Origin: Changchengzhania lutea
GTDB taxonomy: Bacteria > Bacteroidota > Bacteroidia > Flavobacteriales > Flavobacteriaceae
Direction: 5' to 3'
NCBI RefSeq assembly: GCF_006974145.1
Contig: NZ_CP039456.1
Span: 2,386,001-2,450,000 of the forward strand
Length of the DNA stretch: 64,000 nt
Each line of letters starts with the position of its first letter. The first letter of the stretch is position 1. The notes beneath the pieces are model-generated. The model was given only the letters and a program-made list of their open reading frames with translations, ran no database searches and was not told the origin of the DNA. Position numbers and translations under genes: made by a program. Positions 1-8,896 of the stretch are shown here, in pieces.

Positions 1-278
1 AAACTCAAAAGTTGCCTAGAAATTCGTTCTGTTTCGGTTAAACTTAAAGTGTCTACTTCGGACAATTCATTAAGAATCTTTTTGGCAAATTCAGCTTCAG
101 ATTCATAATATTTTTTCGTAAAAAGACCTAAAGGATATACTTTTTTATCATATCCTTCATGATTTTGATATTTTTTTATAATGCTGTCTAAGGTGGAAGA
201 TGGGTGCGGGTTTTTGCTTGCTTTGAAACCGAGAAAAGCAAGAGACGCAAACAAAATAATGACTTTTAAATACTTCAC
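1..278 (-). CDS. DUF885 family protein, N-terminal part (cut by window edge)
   Basis: An open frame runs on the minus strand from a GTG at 276-278 to the window edge, giving about 92 residues. It begins with a basic-hydrophobic signal-like segment (MKYLKVIILFASLAFLGF) followed by a polar region containing YDKKVYPLGLFTKKYYESEA, which I recognise as the start of Bacteroidota DUF885 proteins (helical, predicted exported, probably peptidase-like; function not established). The GTG overlaps the TGA stop of the upstream aldehyde dehydrogenase (positions 275-278), so the two are translationally coupled. No ATG is available in a better place. The family call rests on recall of sequence pattern over the N-terminus only; the catalytic part is outside the window. 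Confidence 0.72.
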   Translation of the reverse strand, partial: MKYLKVIILFASLAFLGFKASKNPHPSSTLDSIIKKYQNHEGYDKKVYPLGLFTKKYYESEAEFAKKILNELSEVDTLSLTETERISRQLLS

Positions 279-1864
279 TTGTGTATGCTATTTTTAGTAT
301 CACAATTATTTACTACTCTAAAAACACCTAACGGGTTTTCATCCTTTAGTGCCTCAGGCAGCAAATCATTTGGCCAGTCTTGATAGCTCATTGGTCGCAC
401 CCAGCGTTTAATGGAATGGATGCCGACCGCTGTAAACCTGCTGTCTGTAGATGCTGGATATGGGCCACCGTGTGTCATGGAAGTACACACCTCAACGCCA
501 GTAGGAACACCGTTAAAAATCAGTCGCCCTACTCTGTTTTGCAATGCGGATATAATTTTAGGATACTTATTAGCCTCACTGCTTTCGGCAATAATGGTGC
601 CCGTAAGTTGTCCTTCTAAATTTGAAATGATTTTTTCCAATTGCGCAGCGTCTTCACACAGAACCACTATAGAATATGGCCCAAAGACTTCTTGGTGTAA
701 GGTGGTGTTTTTTAAAAAGATGGCACCTTCAACGGTTGTCACGGTTTGTCTTGCAAAATTAGTTTGTACCTCATCTTCATAATCTGCCACAACTGTTATA
801 GCGGATTGCTGCATCGCTTTTTCCTTGTTAGTATCGTATGCGCCTTTAATGTTAGGGTGCAGCATGCATGTGGGTTCGATTTTGATAATCTCATCTGATA
901 ATCGGTCTATAAAAGAAGAAAATGCATCACTCTTCAATCCTAAAATTAAACCTGGGTTTGTGCAAAACTGACCAGTGCCTAAAGTGATAGAACCCGCATA
1001 GGTTTTAGCAAGTGATTCCCCCTTCTCCTTTAAGGATTCTGGAAGAATAACTACTGGGTTGACGCTGCCCATTTCAGCAAATACAGGAATAGGCTCATCA
1101 CGTTTTGCTGCCATATCATAAAGCGCACGCCCGCCCTTAATGCTACCCGTAAACCCAACGGCTTTAACACCAGAATGTTTAACAAGTTGAGCCCCCACAT
1201 CAATATTAATCCCATTGAGATTTGAAAACACCCCATTGGGCATATTTGTTTTTTGTGCTGCTTTTATTACTGCAGATGCTACAAGTTCTCCAGTTCCTGA
1301 ATGCATGGGATGGGATTTTACAATTACCGGGCATCCCGATGCTAAAGCCGATGCTGTATCTCCGCCAGCAGTAGAATAAGCTAACGGAAAATTACTAGCG
1401 CCAAACACAGCTACTGGTCCTAAAGGCACCATCATTTTGCGTAAATCAGGTTTTGGTTGTGGTTCACGGTTTGGTTCTGCAGTATCAATGGTCGCTTCAA
1501 CCCAAGATCCTTCCTTAACCAAATCTGCAAACATTCTCAGTTGCCCGATGGTTCTTCCGCGTTCGCCCTTGGCACGACCTTCGGGCAAACCAGATTCTAA
1601 ACAATAGGTTTTAATAAGTGTATTGTCCAATGCAAGAATTTCGTCCGCAATAGCATTTAAGAATTCAGATTTTTTAATACCTGAAATATTTTGAAATGAT
1701 TTAAAAGCTTCAGACGCTAATGTCACTGCTGCGTCTATTTCTTCTGAACTCGCTTCAGTAAAAGCCTGTTCATTTTCAATATTCAATTGCGGATTAAAGG
1801 TTTTATAGATACTGTTCCCTTTTGCTGATAATTTGTTTCCGATATAATTTTTTCCTGTTATCAT
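275..1864 (-). CDS. Aldehyde dehydrogenase, 2,5-dioxovalerate (alpha-ketoglutarate semialdehyde) type
   Basis: A protein of about 529 residues of the NAD(P)-dependent aldehyde dehydrogenase superfamily. The opening MITGKNYIGNKLSAKGNSIY and the length resemble alpha-ketoglutarate semialdehyde dehydrogenases, which oxidise 2,5-dioxopentanoate to 2-oxoglutarate in hydroxyproline, arabinose or glucarate breakdown. The general-base Glu lies in FAEMGSVNP and the catalytic Cys in GTGQFCTNPG. I choose the ATG at 1862-1864; a longer frame from a TTG at 1885 would add seven residues, but the ATG fits the family and has a GGAAGA-like purine stretch upstream. The next gene downstream overlaps its stop codon. 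The DapA-superfamily gene at 2275-3189 is a natural partner, since such enzymes produce this semialdehyde. The exact substrate is inferred from context. Confidence 0.88.
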   Translation of the reverse strand: MITGKNYIGNKLSAKGNSIYKTFNPQLNIENEQAFTEASSEEIDAAVTLASEAFKSFQNISGIKKSEFLNAIADEILALDNTLIKTYCLESGLPEGRAKGERGRTIGQLRMFADLVKEGSWVEATIDTAEPNREPQPKPDLRKMMVPLGPVAVFGASNFPLAYSTAGGDTASALASGCPVIVKSHPMHSGTGELVASAVIKAAQKTNMPNGVFSNLNGINIDVGAQLVKHSGVKAVGFTGSIKGGRALYDMAAKRDEPIPVFAEMGSVNPVVILPESLKEKGESLAKTYAGSITLGTGQFCTNPGLILGLKSDAFSSFIDRLSDEIIKIEPTCMLHPNIKGAYDTNKEKAMQQSAITVVADYEDEVQTNFARQTVTTVEGAIFLKNTTLHQEVFGPYSIVVLCEDAAQLEKIISNLEGQLTGTIIAESSEANKYPKIISALQNRVGRLIFNGVPTGVEVCTSMTHGGPYPASTDSRFTAVGIHSIKRWVRPMSYQDWPNDLLPEALKDENPLGVFRVVNNCDTKNSIHK

Positions 1865-1901
1865 ATTCTCATGTAAGTCTTCCAAAAAGGAAAACTTTTT
1901 A

Positions 1902-2165
1902 TTAATTACTGATTCGTTTTAAATGCTTTTCTAAATCCACTGGTTTATGTATCTCTTTGGTGGATACGGGGTATTTCTTTAACATACCTTCTGGCCGAAT
2001 GGGTCGCTTTTCAAAACCCCCACTACAATTTGGACATACCTGCTTTAAAACATCGTTGACACAATCTTTACAAAAGGTACATTCGAATGTGCAAATCATG
2101 GCCTCTTCTGAATCAAAGTGCAATGCTTTATTACAATGTTCGCAAGTTGGTCTTATCTCTAGCAT
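1902..2165 (-). CDS. DUF1272 small zinc-finger-like protein
   Basis: An 87-residue protein dense in cysteine pairs: CEHC near the start, then CTFECTFCKDC and CPNC. The opening LEIRPTCEHC and the ECTFC motif are the signature of DUF1272, a family of small bacterial proteins with a treble-clef or zinc-ribbon look and no assigned reaction. The C-terminal 25 residues (KYPVSTKEIHKPVDLEKHL) are polar and extend beyond the core. It sits 37 bases upstream of the aldehyde dehydrogenase start, so it is probably co-transcribed. Metal binding is inferred from the cysteines. Confidence 0.85.
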   Translation of the reverse strand: MLEIRPTCEHCNKALHFDSEEAMICTFECTFCKDCVNDVLKQVCPNCSGGFEKRPIRPEGMLKKYPVSTKEIHKPVDLEKHLKRISN

Positions 2166-2174
2166 CTGTTTGTG

Positions 2175-2266
2175 TTAAGGATTGAGGCATTTGTTTAAGC
2201 TCTCCCAGTTTTTTTACTGGGAAGCGAGTACCGAAAGCCTGACCACGCCAAAGCGTGGGAACACCC
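2175..2266. repeat. Structured intergenic repeat with two hairpins
   Basis: Between the DapA-like gene and the DUF1272 gene lie two perfect hairpins: TCCCAGT/ACTGGGA (2203-2209 with 2216-2222) and CCACGC/GCGTGG (2243-2248 with 2253-2258, loop CAAA). The stretch resembles dispersed intergenic repeats of flavobacteria. It may also act as a partial terminator or mRNA stabiliser within the minus-strand unit. Repeat status is inferred; no second copy was seen in this window. Confidence 0.45.
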
Positions 2267-2274
2267 AAAATATG

Positions 2275-3189
2275 TTACAAATTTTTATATTCTGGTAGTT
2301 TCGGCCTTGTTTTTAAAGCGGCTTCGATAATTTGAATCACTTTTTCTCTTTCTGTTCCGTGGAGAGGCAAACGCGGTTTACGTACATTTTCGGTTCCTAT
2401 TTGCGTGTATACTTCTGCCAATTTTATATTTTGTACTAATTTAGGATTTATATCTAACTCTAACAATGGTAAAAACCAGCGGTAAATTTCAATAGCTTCT
2501 TTAATACGTCCTACTTTTTGAAGTTCGTAAATAGCAACGGTTTCGGTAGGAAAGGCACACACTAATCCTGCAACCCATCCATCGGCACCCATGAGCAAAC
2601 TTTCTAGGGCCACCGTATCAACGCCTGTCATTATTTTAAGGCGATTCCCAAATCGATTTTTGATACGGGTGACATTTGAGATATCCCTTGTAGATTCCTT
2701 TACGGCCTCAATATTATCGCATTTTAACAAGTCTTCAAACATATCTAAGGTAACTTCAACCTTATAGTCTACCGGATTATTGTACACCATGATTGGCAAT
2801 GCTGTATTGTTTGCTACATCTTTAAAATACTGTACCGTTTCCCTTTCACCCGATTTGTAGCACATGGGCGGCAGCATCATAAGTCCGCTGGCGCCATCTT
2901 CTTCGGCCTTTTGAGCGGCAGCAATTGCCGCTTTGGTACTTTGTTCTGCAATATTAATCAGTACGGGGACCTTTCCTTTAACAATATCTACCGTTGTTGT
3001 GGTGAGTATTCTTTTTTCTTCATCTAAAAGGGTACTGGCCTCACCCAATGTGCCACCCAATACAATACCGTGAACACCAGCTTGGAGCTGTGAATTGATA
3101 TTTAATTCAAAGGTTTTTAAATCTAGTTCGTCTTGGTCTGTGAACTTTGTGGTTACTGCTGGCATGACGCCTTTCCATTGCATATTCAT
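2275..3189 (-). CDS. Dihydrodipicolinate synthase (DapA) superfamily lyase/deaminase
   Basis: A 304-residue (alpha/beta)8 Schiff-base enzyme. Visible hallmarks are GTLGEASTL (the phosphate/carboxylate-binding loop, GTTGE in DapA), the Tyr in MVYNNPVDY, and the Schiff-base Lys in AVKESTRDIS. In this superfamily, pyrroline-4-hydroxy-2-carboxylate deaminase and keto-deoxy-sugar-acid dehydratase both yield 2,5-dioxopentanoate, the substrate of the dehydrogenase at 275-1864. The pairing therefore suggests hydroxyproline or sugar-acid catabolism rather than lysine synthesis. The gene diverges from the broken AraC-type regulator at 3264-5041. Substrate is inferred. Confidence 0.85.
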   Translation of the reverse strand: MNMQWKGVMPAVTTKFTDQDELDLKTFELNINSQLQAGVHGIVLGGTLGEASTLLDEEKRILTTTTVDIVKGKVPVLINIAEQSTKAAIAAAQKAEEDGASGLMMLPPMCYKSGERETVQYFKDVANNTALPIMVYNNPVDYKVEVTLDMFEDLLKCDNIEAVKESTRDISNVTRIKNRFGNRLKIMTGVDTVALESLLMGADGWVAGLVCAFPTETVAIYELQKVGRIKEAIEIYRWFLPLLELDINPKLVQNIKLAEVYTQIGTENVRKPRLPLHGTEREKVIQIIEAALKTRPKLPEYKNL

Positions 3190-3293
3190 AAATTGGTTGT
3201 TTTAAAGGAATAAATTTAGTTACTAGCAGTAGAACAAATTAATAGATTCTTATCCATAATTGATATTATATTCACCCGCTTAAAATTATATTT

Positions 3294-4252
3294 TAGAGGT
3301 CAGTATTTAGTTGCATATAATTTGATTGTGATGCACTTTATCTTTATCGACCATTTTTATTATTAAATTATTGAATATTGTGGCTTTGCTTTGTGAACGA
3401 TTGACTCTGAAACAAAATTCATTAAAATATCTGTTGGTATTAAAGTCGCTTACCCAAGAGCAAGTTGTTCTTATCCAAGATTTAACTTGATGAATCATTG
3501 TATGTAGGGCTTTAAAATTTACACCTCCATTACTTTCAATCTGGGTAATGTTATAGGCTTTAGCAATAGGCCTGTAACCTCTCCATTTATCGGTTATCAC
3601 TTTAGCCTCCCGACTTATATGATTCACAAAGATATATTGTAAAGAACTAGCAGAAAAATCTTCGATTCTCATCGCATACATTCTTTTTACTTTCCCATCT
3701 TCGGTTAGTCCAACAGCAGTTATGGCCTTCTTTTTCTTTGCATTATAACTTCTGCCTACTTTATCTTTTTCTCGTCCGCCAAGAACAAATCCATCAACAT
3801 GGACAATGCCCGTCATCGGATTATTTCTGCTACTTACCATAGCTTCCCTGATTTTAGGCATAAATAAGCGTGCAGTCTTTTCAGTAACGCCAAAACGAAC
3901 TGCAACATAGCTTGCAGAAAGACTTTTAGTACTTGTACTCATCTCAAAAACGATGAAAAAATTTTTTCTGACACCAAATTTAACCTTGTGGAAAAGCGTA
4001 TTTGAAGTTGAGGGTTCTTGATGAGAGCAGATATTGCAGGTGCGCGAAAAATCTTTTCTTATTTCCGCCTTTTTATGACCACATTTAACACATTGAAAGC
4101 CGTCTTTCCATTTAATATCTGCCAAGTGCTCCTTGCAATTTTCATCGGTTTTAAACCGATCAGAGAACTCTAGAAGATTTTGTCCTTTAAAAATATTCAT
4201 AACAACACTATATTTATCGACTTTAAAGATATGAATTTAACTACTGACCTCT
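3294..4252 (-). mobile_element. IS1595-family insertion sequence
   Basis: An element of about 959 bp. Its ends carry an imperfect inverted repeat: AGAGGTCAGTATTTA from 3295 inward and AGAGGTCAGTAGTTA reading inward from 4252. A direct repeat ATTATATTT at 3285-3293 and 4253-4261 flanks it; 8 bp is usual for IS1595, so the left boundary is uncertain by one or two bases. It carries one transposase gene and interrupts an AraC-type regulator. Confidence 0.88.
3307..4200 (-). CDS. IS1595-family transposase
   Basis: A 297-residue transposase with the N-terminal zinc ribbon of this family (CVKCGH near residue 37 and CNICSH about 18 residues later). A helical linker (TSTKSLSASYVAVRFGVTEKTA) follows, then the DDE-type catalytic domain with Asp in GIVHVDGFVLGG and Asp in VITDKWRGY, and the C-terminal segment MIHQVKSWIRTTCSWVS. 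Length and layout match intact family members, and no internal stop or frameshift is seen, so the element may still be mobile. Confidence 0.92.
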   Translation of the reverse strand: MNIFKGQNLLEFSDRFKTDENCKEHLADIKWKDGFQCVKCGHKKAEIRKDFSRTCNICSHQEPSTSNTLFHKVKFGVRKNFFIVFEMSTSTKSLSASYVAVRFGVTEKTARLFMPKIREAMVSSRNNPMTGIVHVDGFVLGGREKDKVGRSYNAKKKKAITAVGLTEDGKVKRMYAMRIEDFSASSLQYIFVNHISREAKVITDKWRGYRPIAKAYNITQIESNGGVNFKALHTMIHQVKSWIRTTCSWVSDFNTNRYFNEFCFRVNRSQSKATIFNNLIIKMVDKDKVHHNQIICN

Positions 4253-5194
4253 ATTATATTTAATTTAGATAGCGGATTTTATCATAAGTTTAGTAATGAC
4301 ATTGCGTGGCAAAATATTGATAGACACGATAGCGCTATCATAAGTAGTAGCAATCAAAATAATCACCAATTTCATATACCGAGGAATAAACCCATTTCGA
4401 TTTTTAGTATTGAAATAAATAGATTACTTTTTCAGGAGAAGACCAAGCCATTTATGGATTCTTTTAATGAAGACACAAGAAGTATTTTTTCGGATACTAA
4501 TGGCGAAAATAGTTTCTATAACGAAAGCAGATTCAGTATACGAACACTCAATTTAATACAGCGTATTATTGCTAAAAAAAGTTCCAGCTTTACGGATGCA
4601 CTTTTAATAGAATCCAAATTGAATGAAATTTTATATAACAGGTTAACTTTATTTTCTAATAAAAAAGTACATCTGAGAAAGGAGTATGCGTTGCAGAGTC
4701 ACCAAAAGGAGGCGGTTATGAAAGCATCACAATTTATAGTGGATCACTTAGACACGTATGAAAATGTTAGCAAACTTGCAGAAAATTTTGGGATCAACGC
4801 CGTTACACTTCAAAACGGTTTCAAAAAGTTCTTCAATAAAACGGTTAATGAATTCGTTATTTTAGCGCGATTGGAGAAGGCTCGAAGACTTTTTGAAGCA
4901 ACTGACATGACTATTGGAGAGATAGGTTTTGATATTGGCATCACCAGTAAAAGCTATATCTCTAAAGTTTTTAAAGCGCGTTATGGTCTAACACCACGTG
5001 ACTATAGAAATTCAAGAATAAAAACATTAGGTTTTTATTAGGCAACAAAATTTTTATAGCTCAATTTTTTTAATCTTTTTAATGGCAGGTTGCCACTTCT
5101 TAAATATATAATTGGTTTTATATGTTCCAAATCAACCAAGTGCTCCTATCTATTTTTAATGTATTAATTTGTAATCCTTCTTATAACTTTAAAA

Positions 5195-5722
5195 TCAACT
5201 TCTGTTAACGCCTTCAAGAATCCAAGAATCTACTGACATATTCTCCTGATCATTATGGAGTACAGCGATATCACCAGTAGTTTCAAAAATGACTGCCTTA
5301 ACTTGAGATATTTTTATAACATTGGCTTCTCTAAGTTTTGCTTTTAAATCATCTTCCGTAACCTTAGCTTTTTTCATGTTATCCCACAATATGTTTTCGC
5401 CATCCATGAGCAGCAAAGGGTTGTTGTCTACTAAGGATTTAAACACTTTAAACTGCCTCAAATACGCAGTTATCCCTTGAAGCGTATAAATAGAAAGCAA
5501 ACCAAAAACACCTTCTATTAAACTAACACTTTTTGTAAGTAAGGTGGATGCTATAATGGATCCCATGGCAATGGTACAAGCAAAGTCAAAGCTTGACATT
5601 TTTGAAAAACTTCTTTTGCCAAATAGTCGAGTCAAGATAACTACAGATATGAATATACCAATAGTAGAAATTAAAATGAACATTAAGGTTTGTGAGTTTG
5701 AAAAAATCCAATCATTAAGCAT
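5195..5722 (-). CDS. DUF421 (YetF-like) membrane protein
   Basis: A 175-residue protein with three predicted membrane segments in the first 90 residues (MFILISTIGIFISVVILTRL, FDFACTIAMGSIIASTLL and VFGLLSIYTLQGITAYL). A cytoplasmic domain follows, with NPLLLMDGENILWDNMKKAKVTEDDL and a C-terminal beta-rich part (VKAVIFETTGDIAVL). The GKRSFSKMSSFDF and RxxxI patterns are those of DUF421/YetF, a widespread family without an agreed function. It stands alone, between the regulator remnant and the transketolase unit. Confidence 0.88.
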   Translation of the reverse strand: MLNDWIFSNSQTLMFILISTIGIFISVVILTRLFGKRSFSKMSSFDFACTIAMGSIIASTLLTKSVSLIEGVFGLLSIYTLQGITAYLRQFKVFKSLVDNNPLLLMDGENILWDNMKKAKVTEDDLKAKLREANVIKISQVKAVIFETTGDIAVLHNDQENMSVDSWILEGVNRS

Positions 5723-6157
5723 GGCATTATAAATTAAAGGTTATGAGCATGTGTTTCGCAAGTTAGGCTCAAAAAACAACAGTATGTAGCGCTATTAAGG
5801 TAATCTTTACTCTTAAAGAATCTAGAGCAGAATTTTATTTTAAAACTAATCAGACTTACCATTTGATGAATAAAAAAATTAGGAAAATAACCAATATGAA
5901 ATCAAATGAAGGCTTATTTTTCTTAAAAACACCTTGGTTTCAAAACAAGCTTTTTTATTGCTCAACTATTAGTAATTTGCTGACTTGATTGGATATTAAC
6001 AATTCGTTCATAAATATCAAAAAACCACGTAATCATTGCTTTTAATTTCAATCAATTAAACTTACCTTTGGCGCGAAATTATGAAGGATTTCACACTGAA
6101 AATGTCCTTTTTCAGTTCCTAGTAACGCATATTTTAAAGTAAAAAACCAATTAAAAC
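5723..6157. other. Intergenic region upstream of transketolase
   Basis: This stretch of about 435 AT-rich bases holds the divergent leaders of the DUF421 and transketolase genes. Apart from the TACCTTTG box near its right end I see no gene, tRNA or strong hairpin. Short frames in it lack a plausible ribosome-binding context. Confidence 0.6.
6063..6070 (+). promoter_or_regulatory. Bacteroidota -7 promoter box for tkt-tal
   Basis: TACCTTTG matches the TAnnTTTG -7 consensus of the Bacteroidota primary sigma factor. It would place the transcript start near 6075 and give a leader of roughly 80 bases before tkt. A well-spaced -33 TTTG was not clear, so this rests on the -7 box alone. Confidence 0.5.
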
Positions 6158-8200
6158 ATGAACAAAAAGATTGATCAACAAGCCGCAGACAATATTAGAG
6201 CATTAGCTGTAGCCATGGTAGAAAAGGCTAACTCAGGACACCCAGGAGGCCCCATGGGCGGTGCAGACTATATGCATATTTTATATTCTGAGTTTTTCAA
6301 CTATGATCCGTCAGATATGACATGGGCTTTTAGAGATCGGTTTTTCATGGATGCTGGACATTTATCGACTTTAATGTATGCACAATATTATCTGCTTGGG
6401 AATTATGAAAAGCAGGATATTGAAAACTTTAGACAATGGGGCTCTATTACGCCAGGGCATCCCGAAGTTGATGTTAAGCGTGGTATAGAAAACACCTCTG
6501 GGCCTTTAGGTCAAGGGCATACCATGGGTGTTGGTGCTGCTATTGCTGCAAAGTTTTTGGGGGCCAGATTTGGAGATTGGTTGAACCATAAGATCTACGG
6601 CTTTATATCAGATGGTGGCGTTCAAGAAGAAATATCTCAAGGTGCTGGTAGAATTGCAGGTCACTTAGGCTTAAGTAATTTTATCATGTTTTTCGATTCT
6701 AACGACATTCAATTGTCAACTTCTACCGATGCCGTGACCTCGGAGGATACAGCAATGAAATACAAGTCTTGGGGATGGAGCGTTATAGAAATAGATGGTC
6801 ATAATCATAAAGAGATAAGAAAAGCGCTTAAAAAAGCCAATAATGAAACCGAAAAGCCAACCCTTATTATTGGTAAAACCATTATGGGTAAAGGTGCTGT
6901 TGCTTCAGATGGCAGTATGTTTGAAGGCTATTGCGAATTACACGGTCAGCCTATAAGCCATACCGGTGCAGATTATAATAAAACGTTATTAAACTTAGGC
7001 GCAAATCCTGAATCGCCGTTTGATAAATTTGATGAGGTTGACGATTTTTATAAAACTATTTTAGAAGAAAAGACAGCGAAAGCTGCCGATAAGAAGGCTG
7101 TCATTAATTCGTGGAGAGAAGAAAATAAGGAATTAGCGAGCAAATTAGATTTCTTTTTATCAGGGAAACTTCCAGAATTGGATTTTTCAACGATTGAGCA
7201 TAAACCAGGATTAGCTACGCGTGTAGCATCGTCAAATGTATTGGCGTATTTGGCAGATCACGTAGAAAACATGATCGTGTCTTCTGCCGATTTATCAAAT
7301 AGTGATAAAACCGATGGCTTTCTTAAAAAGTCTAGGGAAATTCAGAAGGACAATTTTTCTGGGTCTTTTTTACAGGCGGGTGTCGCCGAATTAACTATGG
7401 CATGCATTGCCAACGGTATCGCCTTACATGGCGGCGTTATTCCCGTAGTGGCTACATTTTTTGTGTTTTCAGATTATATGAAACCAGCCATTCGTTTAAG
7501 CGGTATCCAAGAATTGCCAGTTAAGTATGTATGGACACATGATGCCTTTAGAGTGGGTGAAGATGGTCCAACGCACCAACCCGTGGAGCAAGAAGCACAG
7601 ATACGTTTATTGGAAAAACTGAAAAACCACAGTGGCAAAAACAGTTTCTTGGCGATGCGTCCAGCAGATTCCGCGGAGACCAGTGTGGCTTGGAAAATGG
7701 CTTTAGAGAACAACAGTACGCCATCTGGTTTAATTCTTTCAAGACAAGGTATAAAAGATATAGCCGCCCAAGGTGATTCAAGATATAAGGAAGCCTTGGG
7801 TGCAGAAAAAGGCGGTTATCTAGTAAAAAGTGTGGACAATCCAGATGTGGTTTTAATAGCCAATGGATCTGAAGTATCCACTTTAATAGAAGCAGCAAAC
7901 ATTTTGGAAGCTCAGGAACAACTCAAAGTGAGTATCGCGTCCATTATTTCAGAAGGGGTTTTTAAATCGCAAAGTCAAGATTATCAGAACAGCGTTATTC
8001 CGAAGGATAAACCCTTGTTTGGATTAACTGCAGGTTTACCAGTGAACTTAGAAGGATTAGTAGGTGATAAGGGGCACGTGTTTGGATTAGAACATTTTGG
8101 ATACTCGGCACCGGCAAAAGTGCTGGACGAGAAATTTGGATTTACAGGAGCACAAGTCAGTCAAAACGTTTTAGAATATTTAAAAGCATATAACAACTAA
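6158..8200 (+). CDS. tkt: Transketolase
   Basis: A 680-residue single-chain, thiamine-diphosphate-dependent transketolase that moves two-carbon ketol units between sugar phosphates in the non-oxidative pentose phosphate pathway. The N-terminal domain shows ANSGHPGGPMGGADYMHIL, the loop GPLGQGHTMGVGAA and the cofactor-binding region FISDGGVQEEISQG. The pyrimidine-binding domain has VSSADLSNSDKT and THDAFRVGEDGPTHQP. The C-terminal domain starts around residue 560 (DVVLIANGSEVSTLIEA). Full family length, no breaks. The transaldolase gene follows after 10 bases, so the pair forms one operon, probably driven from the box at 6063. Confidence 0.96.
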   Translation: MNKKIDQQAADNIRALAVAMVEKANSGHPGGPMGGADYMHILYSEFFNYDPSDMTWAFRDRFFMDAGHLSTLMYAQYYLLGNYEKQDIENFRQWGSITPGHPEVDVKRGIENTSGPLGQGHTMGVGAAIAAKFLGARFGDWLNHKIYGFISDGGVQEEISQGAGRIAGHLGLSNFIMFFDSNDIQLSTSTDAVTSEDTAMKYKSWGWSVIEIDGHNHKEIRKALKKANNETEKPTLIIGKTIMGKGAVASDGSMFEGYCELHGQPISHTGADYNKTLLNLGANPESPFDKFDEVDDFYKTILEEKTAKAADKKAVINSWREENKELASKLDFFLSGKLPELDFSTIEHKPGLATRVASSNVLAYLADHVENMIVSSADLSNSDKTDGFLKKSREIQKDNFSGSFLQAGVAELTMACIANGIALHGGVIPVVATFFVFSDYMKPAIRLSGIQELPVKYVWTHDAFRVGEDGPTHQPVEQEAQIRLLEKLKNHSGKNSFLAMRPADSAETSVAWKMALENNSTPSGLILSRQGIKDIAAQGDSRYKEALGAEKGGYLVKSVDNPDVVLIANGSEVSTLIEAANILEAQEQLKVSIASIISEGVFKSQSQDYQNSVIPKDKPLFGLTAGLPVNLEGLVGDKGHVFGLEHFGYSAPAKVLDEKFGFTGAQVSQNVLEYLKAYNN

Positions 8201-8210
8201 ATTATAAAGT

Positions 8211-8867
8211 ATGAAATTTTTTATAGATACAGCCAACCTTGATGATATTGCCGAAGCACAGGCCTTAGGGGTTTTAGATGGGGTAACAACCAACCCATCG
8301 TTAATGGCAAAAGAAGGCATTACAGGTGCCGATAATATTTTACAGCATTATGTTAAGATATGCGATTTAGTTGAAGGCGATGTAAGTGCTGAAGTGATCT
8401 CCACAGACTTTGACGGTATGGTTGAAGAAGGCGAGAAGCTAGCTGCATTACACCCACAAATTGTAGTGAAACTTCCTATAATAGCCGATGGTATTAAAGC
8501 CTGTAAATACTTTTCAGATAAGGGCATAAGAACCAATGTCACGTTGGTGTTTTCTGCAGGACAAGCCTTATTGGCTGCAAAAGCAGGAGCCACTTATGTG
8601 TCACCATTTTTGGGAAGACTGGATGATGTCTCTACAGATGGTTTAAACTTAATTGCAGAAATACGTTTGATATATGATAATTACGGATTTGACACACAGA
8701 TTTTGGCAGCATCCATTCGTCATACCATGCACGTGATTGATTGCGCAAAAATTGGTGCCGATGTCATGACGGGCCCTATATCGTCAATAAAAGGCTTATT
8801 AAAACATCCACTGACCGATATTGGTTTGGCTAAGTTTTTAGAGGATTATAAAAAAGGAAACCAATAA
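8211..8867 (+). CDS. tal: Transaldolase, small TalC/FSA-type
   Basis: A 218-residue member of the compact transaldolase family (TalC/MipB, related to fructose-6-phosphate aldolase). The Schiff-base Lys is K87 in IVVKLPI, and the N-terminal [13 protein letters not shown] and [13 protein letters not shown] motifs are intact. At the position that separates the two activities, this protein has Phe132 ([11 protein letters not shown]), as TalC transaldolases do; E. coli FsaA has Tyr131 (YVAPYVNR). Transaldolase is therefore the better call. Coupled to tkt upstream. An IS1182-like element now sits 29 bases after its stop and separates it from the terminator at 10586-10618. Confidence 0.93.
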   Translation: MKFFIDTANLDDIAEAQALGVLDGVTTNPSLMAKEGITGADNILQHYVKICDLVEGDVSAEVISTDFDGMVEEGEKLAALHPQIVVKLPIIADGIKACKYFSDKGIRTNVTLVFSAGQALLAAKAGATYVSPFLGRLDDVSTDGLNLIAEIRLIYDNYGFDTQILAASIRHTMHVIDCAKIGADVMTGPISSIKGLLKHPLTDIGLAKFLEDYKKGNQ

Positions 8868-8896
8868 TTTGAGTTAAATTATAATTGGTATAATTA

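Larger units (their letters stand above)
3264..5041 (+). pseudogene. AraC-family regulator, truncated at its 5' end and split by an IS1595-type element
   Basis: The 3' part encodes a clear AraC-type double helix-turn-helix (about the last 100 residues: LAENFGINAVTLQNGFKKFF, then IGEIGFDIGITSKSYISKVF and YGLTPRDY). An ATG at 4454 gives a 195-residue product, but the same frame stays open upstream to 4253 and encodes typical sensor-domain sequence (SFSNDIAWQ, FHIPRNKPISIFSIEINR). On the far side of the insertion sequence, 3264-3293 continues the frame as YYIHPLK; joining the two gives HPLKIIFNLDSGFF. Upstream of 3264 the frame meets TGA at 3261 and TAG at 3243, so the first 80 or so residues of a normal member are missing as well. 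It probably once controlled the divergent catabolic genes. Whether the 4454 ATG still makes a DNA-binding fragment is unknown. Confidence 0.85.

Noticed and set aside
1862-1885. Longer aldehyde dehydrogenase start at the TTG at 1885
   Set aside because: The ATG at 1862-1864 matches the usual family start, and the extra seven residues (MEDLHEN) are not expected in homologues.
4454-5041. A small intact AraC-type regulator starting at 4454
   Set aside because: The same frame continues upstream with sensor-domain sequence up to the insertion sequence and resumes beyond it, so the ATG is internal.
8211-8867. Fructose-6-phosphate aldolase rather than transaldolase
   Set aside because: Phe132 stands where the aldolase has Tyr131, and the gene is coupled to transketolase, both favouring transaldolase.
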